The notes beneath the pieces were generated by a model, which was given only the letters and a program-made list of their open reading frames with translations, was not told where the DNA came from and ran no database searches. From positions 1-64,000 of the forward strand of contig JAHQWG010000048.1 in NCBI GenBank assembly GCA_029856045.1: a stretch of 64,000 bases of DNA, in the 5' to 3' direction. Shown here one piece after another: positions 26,601 through 34,197 of this stretch (the stretch's first letter is position 1; each line of letters opens with the position of its first letter). The translations under genes and the position numbers were made by a program. The DNA is from Promethearchaeia archaeon (GTDB lineage: Archaea > Asgardarchaeota > Lokiarchaeia > Sigyniarchaeales > SOKP01).

Positions 26601-29436
26601 AGAACAAGATCAAATGAAACAGCAAGAAATTGAAGCATCTACTCGAAGAGAGCTTGAATATAGACGTTTTCAGGAAGAGATTGCTCAAGCATTGAAAAGA
26701 GAAGAGGAAAGACTCAAAGAAAAAGAAATTAAGCTTAGAGAATATGAAAAAGAAAAGGAATATCGTGAAAAAATAAAGGATGAAGCATTCATTATTTTAG
26801 ATAAGGCAAAACAATTTACGGCTAGGGGAAATTTTGATGCCGGTATAGAGAAGTATCACGAGGCTTCAATAATTTTAGCTGAAATTCAATGGACAGAGGA
26901 ATTAAGAAATATTCAAAATGCCATTCGAGAACTTGAAAAGAGAAAGAAGGAAAGAGAACTTTGGGAGCAAAAAGCTCGAGAAGAAGCACTTAAGAGGGAA
27001 CAAGAAGCGAGAGAATTTCAATACAATATTTCGCAAATGAAAGCAATGAACGAAGAAAAAATAAAAATGGCTCAATTTATTCAAGAGCAACAAAAGGTTT
27101 TATCAGAGAGAAATTTTTTAAAGCAAAATGAAACGCTAAAAATGCTTGAAGTTGCAGATGCACATATAAAAAGAGGTAAATTAGATGATGCTATTGAAAT
27201 ATACATGTCTGCTATGAAAATTTTTAATGAAATAGGGTGGAAAGGACCATATTTAAAATTAATTCAAGATACACTAGATAATTTAAATAAGCGTAAATTC
27301 GAAATTGAACAAATTAAACAACAAAAAATTGAGTTAGAAGTTAAACGTGATGCAGAGGAGAGAGATTTTCAAGCAAAAATTGCACAAGGTATAGAGATAC
27401 AAAAACAAAAAATGCTAGCAAAAAAAATTGCTATTCAAACTCAAGAAGAAATATTTGCCCATCGTGAAAATAGGCGTAAAGAAGCATTTGATATTATAGA
27501 TAAAGCTGAAAAGATGACGAAAGAAGAAAATTTTGATGATGCGTTAAGGCTATACCGTCAAGCCGACATATTTTTGAGTGAAATTCAATTCCCATCAAAC
27601 ATTGTAAAAGAAATGATACCGAAAATTAAATTAAAACAAAGGGAACAAGAAGATTTACGGCAAAGAGAAAGAGAGATTCAAATTCAAAAACAATTAGAAG
27701 AGGAGGGATTTCAAAGGGAAATTGCTTATCATATAAAGCTTGAGAAAGAAAAAATGAGGTCAAAAAAGACTACACTTGAAGCACAAGAAATAATTAAAGA
27801 TTATCGCGAACAAAGAAGAGAAGAAGCATTTAGAGTGCTAGAAGAGGCAGAACAATTAACCAACTCCGGAAAATATGAATTGGCAATTGGTACTTATAGA
27901 AATGCCATGTTAATTCTTAGCGAGATTCAATATCCTACCGATTCAATTAATGAGATGATTAAAAAAGTTCAGAATAAAAAATTAGAGCAAGAACATCTTA
28001 AACATATAGAAATGGAAGCAGTGCTCCAAAGAGAGCAAGAAGAAAAGTACCTTGAAGAAGAGATTGCCCAAAAAGTTCAGTTAGAACAAGGAAGAATGAT
28101 GGAGAAGTTAAAAGCTATTGTATCACGTGAAAAAATACAAGTACGTTTTGAACAACGAAGAGAAGAAGCATTCAAGGTATTAGAAGAAGCAGAACAATTA
28201 ATTAAAACTGATAAATTTGATGAAGCAATTGAAACATACCGAAAAGCTTCATTAATTCTAAGTGAAATTCAATATCCCTTAGAGTCAATTAATGAGATGA
28301 TCAGAAAATTACAAATGAGAAAATCCGAACAAGCACAGATTATTCAACAAGAAAAAGAAGCACGACTCCAGAGAGAAAGTGAAGAAGCCGAACTTAGAAG
28401 AATTATTGAAGAGCGTCAGCGTCAAGAAGAGGAGATGAAAAGAGCAAAATATTTGGCTCTAAAGCAAAGGGAGGAATTAATTAAAAAAGTAGAAAGTCGT
28501 AGAGAAGTTGCATTTTCCCTATTGGAGAATGCTGATAAATTTTTAAAGCAATTCCCTCCTGATTTTGATAAATCAATTGAGTTGTATTTAGAAGCAAGAA
28601 ATGTTCTTTTAGAGATAAATTGGGAGCCAGAAATTGCGAATTTAGACGCTATGATCAGAAGTTTAAGAGAAGAAAAACAAAAATTTATCATTCAACAAAA
28701 ACAAGAAGAAGAGGCTCGAATTCGTGCTGCTGAAGAATATGAGAAATTTAACCAAGAAATTCTAAGAAAAAAGTTAGAAGTTCAAAGAGTTCAAGAAGTA
28801 CAACGGATGAAACTTGAAGCATTTAAATTTGAACAAGAACAACGAGAAAAACTTCAACAAGAGGGTTTTAATCTTCTTGATGATGCGAAAAAATCAGTTT
28901 TAATGCATCAGTTTAATTTTGCTTACGAGCAATTTGATCAGGCTATTGAAAAATTTAAGAGGATTGGTTGGTTTGAACAGATAAAATATATTGAAAAGGA
29001 AATAGAGACCACTAAGAAATTAGAAGAAAATGCAATAAAAGCACAAGAAGAAGTTAAAAGAGCTCAAGAGGCACTCTTAAAACAAAAAGGATTGGAAGAC
29101 CAGCGGCGAATAGAAGAAGAGACAATAAAAATACATTCAGTCAAGGAAATTACAGCAATTTCAGATGACATTATCAAATCGTTAAGACAACAACGATTAG
29201 AACAAGAAAGTACTCAAGTTGTTTCTAAAGAACAAATTAAATCAGATGCTGCAAGTTTTGCAAAAGAGTTAACAAAAATGATTAAAATCAAACAAGATTT
29301 GATGGCTGAAATTGCAAAAGCTGAAGAAGACGAGAAAGAAAAAACAACAGAGAAAGAAAAACAAAAAACTAAGGAAGAACTTAAAGAACTACATAAGTGG
29401 ATAAAAGATGCTGCCAAAAAATCAAAGAAAAAATAA
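20653..29436 (+). CDS. Giant 2,927-residue TPR-like and coiled-coil repeat protein
   Basis: About 25 modules of ~115 residues follow each other. Each has a TPR-like helical hairpin ('GDFDVAIEKYHEASIIFAEI' is typical), then a highly charged Glu/Lys/Arg/Gln helix predicted to form a long coiled coil. No catalytic motif, signal peptide or membrane segment is visible. From the modules' sequences, four types repeat in order (see the repeat entry), so the gene grew by duplication of blocks. A cytoplasmic scaffold or cytoskeleton-like filament is plausible but not shown. ATG at 20653 follows AAGGT with eight bases between. The reading frame has no interruption over 8.8 kb, which argues that it is expressed and selected. 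Confidence 0.8.
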   Translation: MFEKPSPQQLAEEAVRHLDLAEKFESQENWAKAIEEYSKAVDLLKRSGLLSLHIDDINERIRHLTQISQQNKALQRKKAEAEFSGLRDEAFHFLDKAKSLEVNGRYQEAISCYSSAIKLLEQAKWDESLLGQIKLKLEKLVGIFKQQQIMAHQRALQTEQAPIKVEKSFGAPETTIVPAGLDKRSKLRMEFETQKRKEEDIQNSAFEAIDMGKKLLEEKNFNVAKSKYLEALDLLRSIGWTDENLSYLYGDIDSVERQRVAFEKVEGQKVEQAARDTPQPIISEIYPQKEIVPEIMDVQSKTIMKYEAKKRREDEVQKKAFELMDEGERLIKVKEFDEAMEKYGMAGQLLESIGWADQLVHINKIIDKINKDRVNYKKLQTQQIKAKKEAVTAPVPEISAKAKADIEVKKQKIVEFEERKKHEESIQKEAFKMIDIAKRFERDKQYDGAIENFNGAIDLLQSIGWTDYVKPIYKFISDIRRRQENEQKVLEEKKSREKEYLKFQEIIKKHEKIQTEQGLEGISLKQKELEKTREIDHAKEKKAFNVINEADELVRKGSYEKAIKTYKKAHDIFREIGWVEQIATIETTINTVQHKYREFLKNDEKATELKVKRAVEDEEFRKTIAEQIRKEREKLEKKKIEIREYETEIEYRKKRKVEAFKILDEAEEYTLRGDFDVAIEKYYMASMIFVEIQWTDELSLIQSVIRNLENKKKERRLLSLKEREDGLKREKETKEFQAKISEQLREEREKLREKEITVREYEKEVKYREKQKDKAFKILDDAQKLTISGDFDEAIEKYEVASIIFAEIQWDDELALIQNAIRDLENNKKERELREQKIREELLKREQETQEFQNMIAKELRIEREKLRESQITLREYEQEVDYRENRKNEAFDILDAAKMLIMRGDLDAAIEKYHEASIIFAEIRWTEELALIQGAIRKLEQKKKEKELWEQIVREESIKKEQEVREFQHEIALIKSQQEEKVKFAQYIQEQKEILSEQKLKKQEEALKMLETSYEHISNGNLDEAIRIHKSAIEILNQIGWKSPYLRVIKDTLENLNRRKIEIVQKLQRQKELTVKHEAEEREFQARITHNIELEKKKMYVKKIATQTKERLLAYREKERIEAFDVMNKAEILTKRGNFDESLDLYRQADIILSEIQFPSHAVKEMIQKIKLKQKEQKELLQKERKIQIHRQLEEATFQKEITRRLAFEREKMIVKKIAIETREKIEVYREQKREEAFKILDEAEDLTKTGNFELAINRYRNAMLLLSKIQYPVDSIHEMIGKVRLKKIEQEEIKRREIDLAARREIESREFREKIAWELRRESERLARRTIALIEYEAEVEYREDRKKEAFDVLDSAKLLTLRGDFDASIEKYREASIILAEIQWTKELTLIQNTIRQLENRKKERELWEQQYREEAIKREIEEREFQEKITEISRKEREKLREKEIALREYEQEKEYREKRRDEAFKILDKAEKFTIAGDFDVAIEKYHEASIIFAEIQWTEELALIQNAVRDLEYKKKERVFWEQKARENAIWRELEAKKFQTDITEALKKEHERLKEKEIAIREYEKEVKYREMRKEEAFHILDSAQILTMRGNFDEAIERYHEASIILAEIQWIEELNHIQNAISELNKKKKERELWQLELREAALKQEHEIREFQHKISIMKKSEEDKVKMAQFIQEQQGVLSEQQLKKQNEALKMLEVADTHIKRGQLDDAIEIYRLAVDIFNKIGWKGSYLKVIQDTFDNLTQRKFEVEQIKQHQIQLAAQREAEEREFQAKITRSIESEKKKMLAKEIAIQTQEQIIAHREKRRNEAFDNMDKAEELTKTGKFDESLTLYRQADIILSEIQFPSYAVREMIQKIKIKQKEQVELRQKEREIQIKRQQEEEAFQREVARQVALEREKMKVKEIEIETQENVRAYREKRRNEVFNILDEAELLTKRGNLDLAIDTYRKAALYLTEIQYPVDAIYEMISKLRIKKIEQDQMKQQEIEASTRRELEYRRFQEEIAQALKREEERLKEKEIKLREYEKEKEYREKIKDEAFIILDKAKQFTARGNFDAGIEKYHEASIILAEIQWTEELRNIQNAIRELEKRKKERELWEQKAREEALKREQEAREFQYNISQMKAMNEEKIKMAQFIQEQQKVLSERNFLKQNETLKMLEVADAHIKRGKLDDAIEIYMSAMKIFNEIGWKGPYLKLIQDTLDNLNKRKFEIEQIKQQKIELEVKRDAEERDFQAKIAQGIEIQKQKMLAKKIAIQTQEEIFAHRENRRKEAFDIIDKAEKMTKEENFDDALRLYRQADIFLSEIQFPSNIVKEMIPKIKLKQREQEDLRQREREIQIQKQLEEEGFQREIAYHIKLEKEKMRSKKTTLEAQEIIKDYREQRREEAFRVLEEAEQLTNSGKYELAIGTYRNAMLILSEIQYPTDSINEMIKKVQNKKLEQEHLKHIEMEAVLQREQEEKYLEEEIAQKVQLEQGRMMEKLKAIVSREKIQVRFEQRREEAFKVLEEAEQLIKTDKFDEAIETYRKASLILSEIQYPLESINEMIRKLQMRKSEQAQIIQQEKEARLQRESEEAELRRIIEERQRQEEEMKRAKYLALKQREELIKKVESRREVAFSLLENADKFLKQFPPDFDKSIELYLEARNVLLEINWEPEIANLDAMIRSLREEKQKFIIQQKQEEEARIRAAEEYEKFNQEILRKKLEVQRVQEVQRMKLEAFKFEQEQREKLQQEGFNLLDDAKKSVLMHQFNFAYEQFDQAIEKFKRIGWFEQIKYIEKEIETTKKLEENAIKAQEEVKRAQEALLKQKGLEDQRRIEEETIKIHSVKEITAISDDIIKSLRQQRLEQESTQVVSKEQIKSDAASFAKELTKMIKIKQDLMAEIAKAEEDEKEKTTEKEKQKTKEELKELHKWIKDAAKKSKKK
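22600..28300 (+). repeat. Higher-order coding repeat (AAABCD, AAABCD, ABCDD)
   Basis: Module type A ends 'AEIQWTEEL', B has 'IKRGxLDDAIEIY...IGWK', C has 'LYRQADIILSEIQFPS', D has 'SEIQYPxDSI'. Hairpins start near 22647 (A), 23690 (B), 24040 (C), 24380 (D), 24720 (A), 25760 (B), 26110 (C), 26450 (D), 26800 (A), 27140 (B), 27500 (C), 27840 (D) and 28180 (D). The AAABCD block has a period of about 2,070 bp; single modules are about 345 bp. Earlier modules (20.65-22.6 kb) and the last two are more divergent. Confidence 0.8.
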
Positions 29437-29460
29437 TTCCTAATTTTAATTTATAAAGGT

Positions 29461-31050
29461 TTAAATTTTTTTTATTTCAATAACAGATTTATTAAGATCT
29501 CTGTGTAGATAGATTATTCCAATTATCATTAGAGCCGAAATTGCTACTATAATTAATAATCGATAATCAAAAATTATTGATAATAAAAAATTTCCTGAAC
29601 CACTGCCAAATATCAATTTTACAACTAAGAAATAATCATGATTGCTTGGTACAAAAATTCCACATCTTCTATAAAAATCAAATTGGTTAATAGTTGAAGC
29701 AGTTATTATAGGTTCTCCATAATAATTAGGTGTGGTATCAAAAATATAAAGCTCTGCTTCTGCATCATTTAATAAGGCTAAATCAAAAAAATAATGCATT
29801 CCACCTTGTAAGTTAATTTTTCTGCACCACACTTTTTTTTGATTAGAATTATCTCCTAAGGAAAAACAAACACTATTATTATTTTCAAAACTTACATATT
29901 GGTCCAATGCATCTAGAGCAGCATAACCTTGAACCATTCCCCATCCTTGATAATTATCTTTTATAACTCTTGGATAAATAGTCTTTAAGGAAGTTAAAGA
30001 AATAATACTTTTTACTTCAAGGGGTGTTAAAGAAAAGTCTTTTTCAAGCATTAATGATGCTAAGCCGCTAACCATAGGAGCTGCTGCAGATGTCCCAGAA
30101 GCGTACATATAGGTATTATTTCTCCCAAGATGGTCCTTTGTAGCTCCATATATACTAACAGCGGGTGCGCATAAATCTGGTTTGATAATATTTTCACTAG
30201 AAGGACCTTTACTGCTTTTTGAATACATCATACCGTTGTTTTTCACACCACCGACACCAATAACCGATTTTGCATCAGCAGGAGAATTAATTGTTTGAAA
30301 ACCTGTTCCCTCTCCCCCATCATTTCCTACAGCAGCAACCACAACAATTCCAGCTTCCACCAAGGATTCTGTGATTGAATTTAAGAGTATAATTGAATCA
30401 CTATCTGAGGAAGCTTCTACTCCAAAGCTCATACTCACTATTTTTATATTATATTTATTTTTATTTTCAAGAACCCAATTAATCCCATTTTCGATGGTTT
30501 GAATAGAAGATATTAATTCATCTTCCTCTTCAGAGTATTCAAATACTTTTATAGACACCAACTTTGCATCAGGGGCTACTCCAAGGTATTGTGGTGAATT
30601 CCCTACTGCAATTGATGATACATATGTTCCATGAGAATCAATATCTTCTGGACTTTTTTCTATTTGAGTAAAAGCATCATAAAACGCTATAATTTTTTCA
30701 TTCCAAGATTGGGTTCCATTATTTGTGAAAACTTCATGATACGGATAAATTCCCGTGTCGATTATTGCGATAGTTGAATTTTCTCCGCTTAAATCTTGAT
30801 CAATAAAAGATCTATTTACGCTAATCAAATCACTCACTTGAAATTGAGAAATATCTGCTACCTTAAAGGGTGCTTGATTGGTTTGAAGATTTAAATTATA
30901 ATTTGGATTTAATGAAAAAGTTATTTGATTTAAATGAATCATTAGAAAAAGATGGGGAGAATTAAGCCAGATTACTATTAACCAGAAGAAAATCAATTTT
31001 TTATTTAAAAATGGTTTGCACCTATTTGAATAGTGAAACATGAATTGCAC
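29461..31050 (-). CDS. Membrane-anchored subtilisin-like serine protease (S8)
   Basis: A 529-residue secreted protease. An N-terminal hydrophobic segment (about residues 18-40) is a signal or anchor. The S8 catalytic triad is visible: Asp98 in 'IAIIDTG', His140 in 'DSHGTYVSS', and the Ser in 'ASGTSAAAPMVSGLA' (about residue 345). The oxyanion Asn is in 'AAVGNDGGEG'. After the catalytic domain comes a ~100-residue beta-rich stretch, then a C-terminal membrane helix ('LLIIVAISALMIIGIIYL') with a short basic tail. It is thus probably held on the outer face of the membrane. Its start is divergent from the E1 gene, 99 bp away. Confidence 0.9.
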   Translation of the reverse strand: MQFMFHYSNRCKPFLNKKLIFFWLIVIWLNSPHLFLMIHLNQITFSLNPNYNLNLQTNQAPFKVADISQFQVSDLISVNRSFIDQDLSGENSTIAIIDTGIYPYHEVFTNNGTQSWNEKIIAFYDAFTQIEKSPEDIDSHGTYVSSIAVGNSPQYLGVAPDAKLVSIKVFEYSEEEDELISSIQTIENGINWVLENKNKYNIKIVSMSFGVEASSDSDSIILLNSITESLVEAGIVVVAAVGNDGGEGTGFQTINSPADAKSVIGVGGVKNNGMMYSKSSKGPSSENIIKPDLCAPAVSIYGATKDHLGRNNTYMYASGTSAAAPMVSGLASLMLEKDFSLTPLEVKSIISLTSLKTIYPRVIKDNYQGWGMVQGYAALDALDQYVSFENNNSVCFSLGDNSNQKKVWCRKINLQGGMHYFFDLALLNDAEAELYIFDTTPNYYGEPIITASTINQFDFYRRCGIFVPSNHDYFLVVKLIFGSGSGNFLLSIIFDYRLLIIVAISALMIIGIIYLHRDLNKSVIEIKKI

Positions 31051-31149
31051 TTATCCATAAAAAATTGATTTAATATTTGAATAAAAATAAAAGTTAATAA
31101 TTATATGAATTACGTAATTTTATTTTTAATCCAATAAGTTGTAGTTATT

Positions 31150-32742
31150 ATGGAACCAAGGGAAAAAAGGGAATTTTCCTTAGAAGAAAGGAAGATGTAT
31201 GCTCGTCAGCAGCTCGTTGAAGGCTGGGATCAAGAGACTATAAAGAATAGTTGTGCTTTGATTATTGGAGTGGGAGCTCTCGGGTGCGAGATTGCTAAGG
31301 ATTTAGCTTTAATGGGTATAGGAAAATTAATTTTAGTTGATATGGATAAAATTGAAACCTCAAATCTCTCAAGACAAATGTTATTTCATGCAGGAGATGA
31401 GGGGAGAACAAAAGTTGAGGTTGCTGCAGAGCGTTTAAAATTGATGGCTCCGTTTCTCGAAGTTGAGTATTATTTTGATAAATTACAAAATCTTCCAATG
31501 AAGGTGTATGAAGAATCGGATGTTATTATTGCTGCATTAGATAACGTTAGGGCAAGAATGGATTTAAACAAGATTGCTTTAAGATTAAAAAAACCAATGG
31601 TGGAGTCTGGTACGGTAGGATTTGAAGGTCATGTTCAAAACATTATCCCAAAAGGCTCAAATATAAAATTTCATAAGAGAGAAAAAGTTATAGATGAAAT
31701 AGTGCAAGAAAAATTATGGAATTTATCAGAAGAAGAATATACTGAATATTTTGCTGCTCAAGAAAGTATAGAAAAGCTTGAGGAGCGAATAGTTCTATTA
31801 AAATCTCAATTTATGGAGCCTGTTGTTGAAAAAGTACGAAAACAAGTTGAAAATGAGTTTGATGAAAAATATTCTGAAGATTATCTTGATCAAACAGCTT
31901 GTTATAGGTGCCTAGTTCCTATTCCACCACCTGATGATAAATTAATTGCAGCATGCACATTAAAGGGTATTCCGAGAAATAGAAATCATTGTGTTTTAAA
32001 AGCAGAGTTAAATTTTGAAAAGAAACATGGACGGATGCCAGATTTGGATAATGATGAGGATATATACAAATTAATGGAATTATCTCAAGAGGAATTAAAA
32101 TTATTACGAGAACGAGTTTTTAAGGAAAACGTCTCTGATGAGCAGTTATCAACATTATCAGAAGAAGAAATTCGAGAGTGGAAAATCAATATTCAAGATA
32201 CATTCGGTCAAGATTATGTATTTGAAGATATGGAAAATATTTTAGGAAATAAAATCGCTGCCGTTCAGACAGTTAGTTCAATTATCGCAAGTATTCAGTC
32301 CCAAGAGGCATTAAAATTAATATTTAGAGCAAAGGGAAGAGATATTGGGCCCCCCATGGATCCTCCGTATGTTAATTATAGCGGAATTTATGGAATATTC
32401 GAACAAGTCCCAGTGTTTAAGAGAAAAGATTGCATTGATTGTGGGGATATTGAAGGAGAGGAAAATGTTAGTATTGTGGTTCCATTTAATTCAAAGGTTA
32501 AAGATATTTTTAATGCACTAGATGTTTCTGGTTATAAATTCGATACCGAAAAGTGGATGATCACAAATTCAATGAATAAGGAGATTCTTTGGCACCCCTC
32601 AATTCCCACATTTAAAGATCCTGAAGCTCTATTACAAAGCTTAAAAATAACGAGTAATGACGTTGTAACACTCACACCTTTAAGTAAAGATGTAAGTAAA
32701 TTAGAAATAAAGAAATATAACGTAATCGTTTCCTATTTATAA
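31150..32742 (+). CDS. Eukaryote-like ubiquitin-activating E1 enzyme (UBA2/UBA3-like)
   Basis: A 530-residue E1 with the full set of eukaryotic-type features. The ThiF/MoeB adenylation core has 'IIGVGALGCEIAKDLALMG' (about 38-56), the nucleotide Asp in 'LVDMDKIETSNLSRQMLF' and 'AALDNVRARMDLN'. Zinc pairs are Cys251/Cys254 and Cys428/Cys431. The catalytic Cys is probably Cys269 in 'ACTLKGIPRNRNHC', which aligns by eye with the active-site stretch of UBA2 and UBA3. The last ~90 residues look like a ubiquitin-fold domain that recruits E2. A coiled insertion (175-249) precedes the first zinc pair. An E2 gene lies 0.75 kb away. It should adenylate a ubiquitin-like protein; none is in this window. 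Confidence 0.92.
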   Translation: MEPREKREFSLEERKMYARQQLVEGWDQETIKNSCALIIGVGALGCEIAKDLALMGIGKLILVDMDKIETSNLSRQMLFHAGDEGRTKVEVAAERLKLMAPFLEVEYYFDKLQNLPMKVYEESDVIIAALDNVRARMDLNKIALRLKKPMVESGTVGFEGHVQNIIPKGSNIKFHKREKVIDEIVQEKLWNLSEEEYTEYFAAQESIEKLEERIVLLKSQFMEPVVEKVRKQVENEFDEKYSEDYLDQTACYRCLVPIPPPDDKLIAACTLKGIPRNRNHCVLKAELNFEKKHGRMPDLDNDEDIYKLMELSQEELKLLRERVFKENVSDEQLSTLSEEEIREWKINIQDTFGQDYVFEDMENILGNKIAAVQTVSSIIASIQSQEALKLIFRAKGRDIGPPMDPPYVNYSGIYGIFEQVPVFKRKDCIDCGDIEGEENVSIVVPFNSKVKDIFNALDVSGYKFDTEKWMITNSMNKEILWHPSIPTFKDPEALLQSLKITSNDVVTLTPLSKDVSKLEIKKYNVIVSYL

Positions 32743-32758
32743 AACTTTCATTTATACT

Positions 32759-33382
32759 TCATTTTTTACTCCTTGCTTTCCTAATATTTGCAATGAATTT
32801 ATCAATCAAGTAAGTTTTTATTTTAGCATTTTTTCCTGCTTCCATATCAAACTCAGAATCTCCTACATAAATAGCTTGTTTGCTAGAAATATTAAAGTGT
32901 TTCAGAATTTTATAAAGACCTTCAGGATTAGGTTTCCATTCAACAACATCTTCTCTTCCTACAATATATTGGAATTTTCCCAAGAGATTTTGTTTAGTTA
33001 AAATAGAAAAAATTGTTGAGCGAAAGTTCAAAGAAAAAATTGCAAATTTTATATCTGAATTCAATCCCAACTCTTCTAAATTCTCGATAAAAAAAACTAT
33101 TTCTTCAAAGAATGAATATTCTTTTATATTTTCTCTTTCAAATTTTTCAATAGTTCGAATATAAGATTCAATTAAATCGGGATCTCCTCTCGCTACAACT
33201 TTTTGTAAACCCAAAGTAATTCTGTTAAATGCTTGATCTTCTCCAAAATCATCCATATATTTATCACTAAGTAATTTACGCAAAGCATCCCAATCTACAT
33301 GTAGTTTTACAAGAGTTCCATCAAAATCAAAGACCACTACTCGCAAATCTTTTGGAAAATCCAATAATTCACTTAGCAACAT
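32759..33382 (-). CDS. HAD-superfamily phosphatase
   Basis: A 207-residue haloacid-dehalogenase hydrolase of the phosphoglycolate-phosphatase type. Motif I is 'VVFDFDGTLVKLHVDW' with the nucleophile Asp, motif II the Ser in 'FAIFSLNFRS', motif III the Lys near 'VEWKPNPEGL', motif IV 'YVGDSEFDMEAG'. The helical cap sits between residues ~25 and 95. It is convergent with the E1 gene, 16 bp apart, and lies between E1 and E2, although nothing links it to ubiquitin chemistry. Substrate unknown. Confidence 0.85.
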   Translation of the reverse strand: MLLSELLDFPKDLRVVVFDFDGTLVKLHVDWDALRKLLSDKYMDDFGEDQAFNRITLGLQKVVARGDPDLIESYIRTIEKFERENIKEYSFFEEIVFFIENLEELGLNSDIKFAIFSLNFRSTIFSILTKQNLLGKFQYIVGREDVVEWKPNPEGLYKILKHFNISSKQAIYVGDSEFDMEAGKNAKIKTYLIDKFIANIRKARSKK

Positions 33383-33491
33383 TTAATATTTTAATTATTA
33401 TTTTTTTATTCATTTATTATTTTGTAGGATTAATTTTTAAAAGGAAAAAAAAGAAAAAGGAAGTCATTAAAGATATTTCTATAAAAAATTC

Positions 33492-34001
33492 CTAATCCAT
33501 TGCGTATTTTTTCGTCCAGTTCTCTGCTTTCTTATCAAATTTCGATTTTTGTTTAAAATATTGCTCTCCTGCTTCATGATTTAAAGGATCGCCGGGATTA
33601 AAAAATGGTGGTTCCACATGCATCATTCCCTTCAATGCTTCGACAATATTTGTTAATGTTTTAGAAGGAGTCCACCCCGAAGCCCCAGTAGAGGCATCAA
33701 CCTTACCGACTAGATCGGGATTAATAAGATCAAGACAAATATTCAATTTTCCTGGTGGAATTGAAGAGTCGATATTAGGATGCCACATTAAAGTATGAGC
33801 ATATACATATGGAGGTGCAAAAGGATAGTTCTCGGGCATTTTTATCTCGAATAAAAATTTACCTCCTGAATACGGAATTCCTGGCTTTCCTATTATTGAA
33901 AGCCTAAGGTGGTCTATTGATCTTCCCCAAGGTTCGATAATAACGAATTGATTATCTTTAAATGCCTCAAGCGCCTCTGCATAATCAGTTTCTTCTCTAA
34001 T
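33492..34001 (-). CDS. Ubiquitin-conjugating enzyme E2 (UBC fold), start probably ATT
   Basis: A complete UBC domain of 169 residues when read from ATT at 34001-33999. It shows 'GIPYSGGKFLFEI', the Pro-rich 'PENYPFAPPYVY', 'HPNI' (about 74-77), the catalytic Cys89 in 'KLNICLDLI', 'GWTPSKTLTNIVEAL' and 'PGDPLNHEAG'. These are the standard E2 landmarks, at normal spacing. A short insertion after the Cys (about 95-108) is unusual. ATG at 33839 would remove the first two strands. Upstream, TTAGGTG is followed in frame by TAA, AAA and then ATT, so no ATG/GTG/TTG start exists for the full domain. It should take the ubiquitin-like protein from the E1 nearby. Confidence 0.88.
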   Translation of the reverse strand: MREETDYAEALEAFKDNQFVIIEPWGRSIDHLRLSIIGKPGIPYSGGKFLFEIKMPENYPFAPPYVYAHTLMWHPNIDSSIPPGKLNICLDLINPDLVGKVDASTGASGWTPSKTLTNIVEALKGMMHVEPPFFNPGDPLNHEAGEQYFKQKSKFDKKAENWTKKYAMD

Positions 34002-34173
34002 TTTTTACACCTAATAAGTTTAATTGTAATCTCAATTTAAAATTAAATTAAAAATAATTATGTTAAGTAATTTTATAATATTAGAATATAGTTAAAAATG
34101 TATTTAATATATAAACATGCTAATTTTTTTGCAAAATTTTCTAAATTCGGACCCTTACGCGAGTTAAATTGTC

Positions 34174-34193
34174 ATTATTCTTTATAGAATAAT
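34174..34193 (+). repeat. Perfect 7-bp hairpin upstream of TnpB
   Basis: ATTATTC, six bases, GAATAAT: a small perfect inverted repeat that ends four bases before the TnpB start codon. IS200/IS605-type ends carry such subterminal hairpins, but it may also only mask the start codon. No second hairpin of the same sequence was noticed at the other end. Confidence 0.45.
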
Positions 34194-34197
34194 AATT

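Noticed and set aside
26902-29417. Minus-strand open frames of 60-90 codons in the giant gene
   Set aside because: They mirror the Glu/Lys-rich coding strand and read as Phe/Leu/Ser-rich sequence without family features.
34174-34193. Classical terminator before TnpB
   Set aside because: The hairpin is AT-rich, has no T-run after it, and lies against the TnpB start codon.
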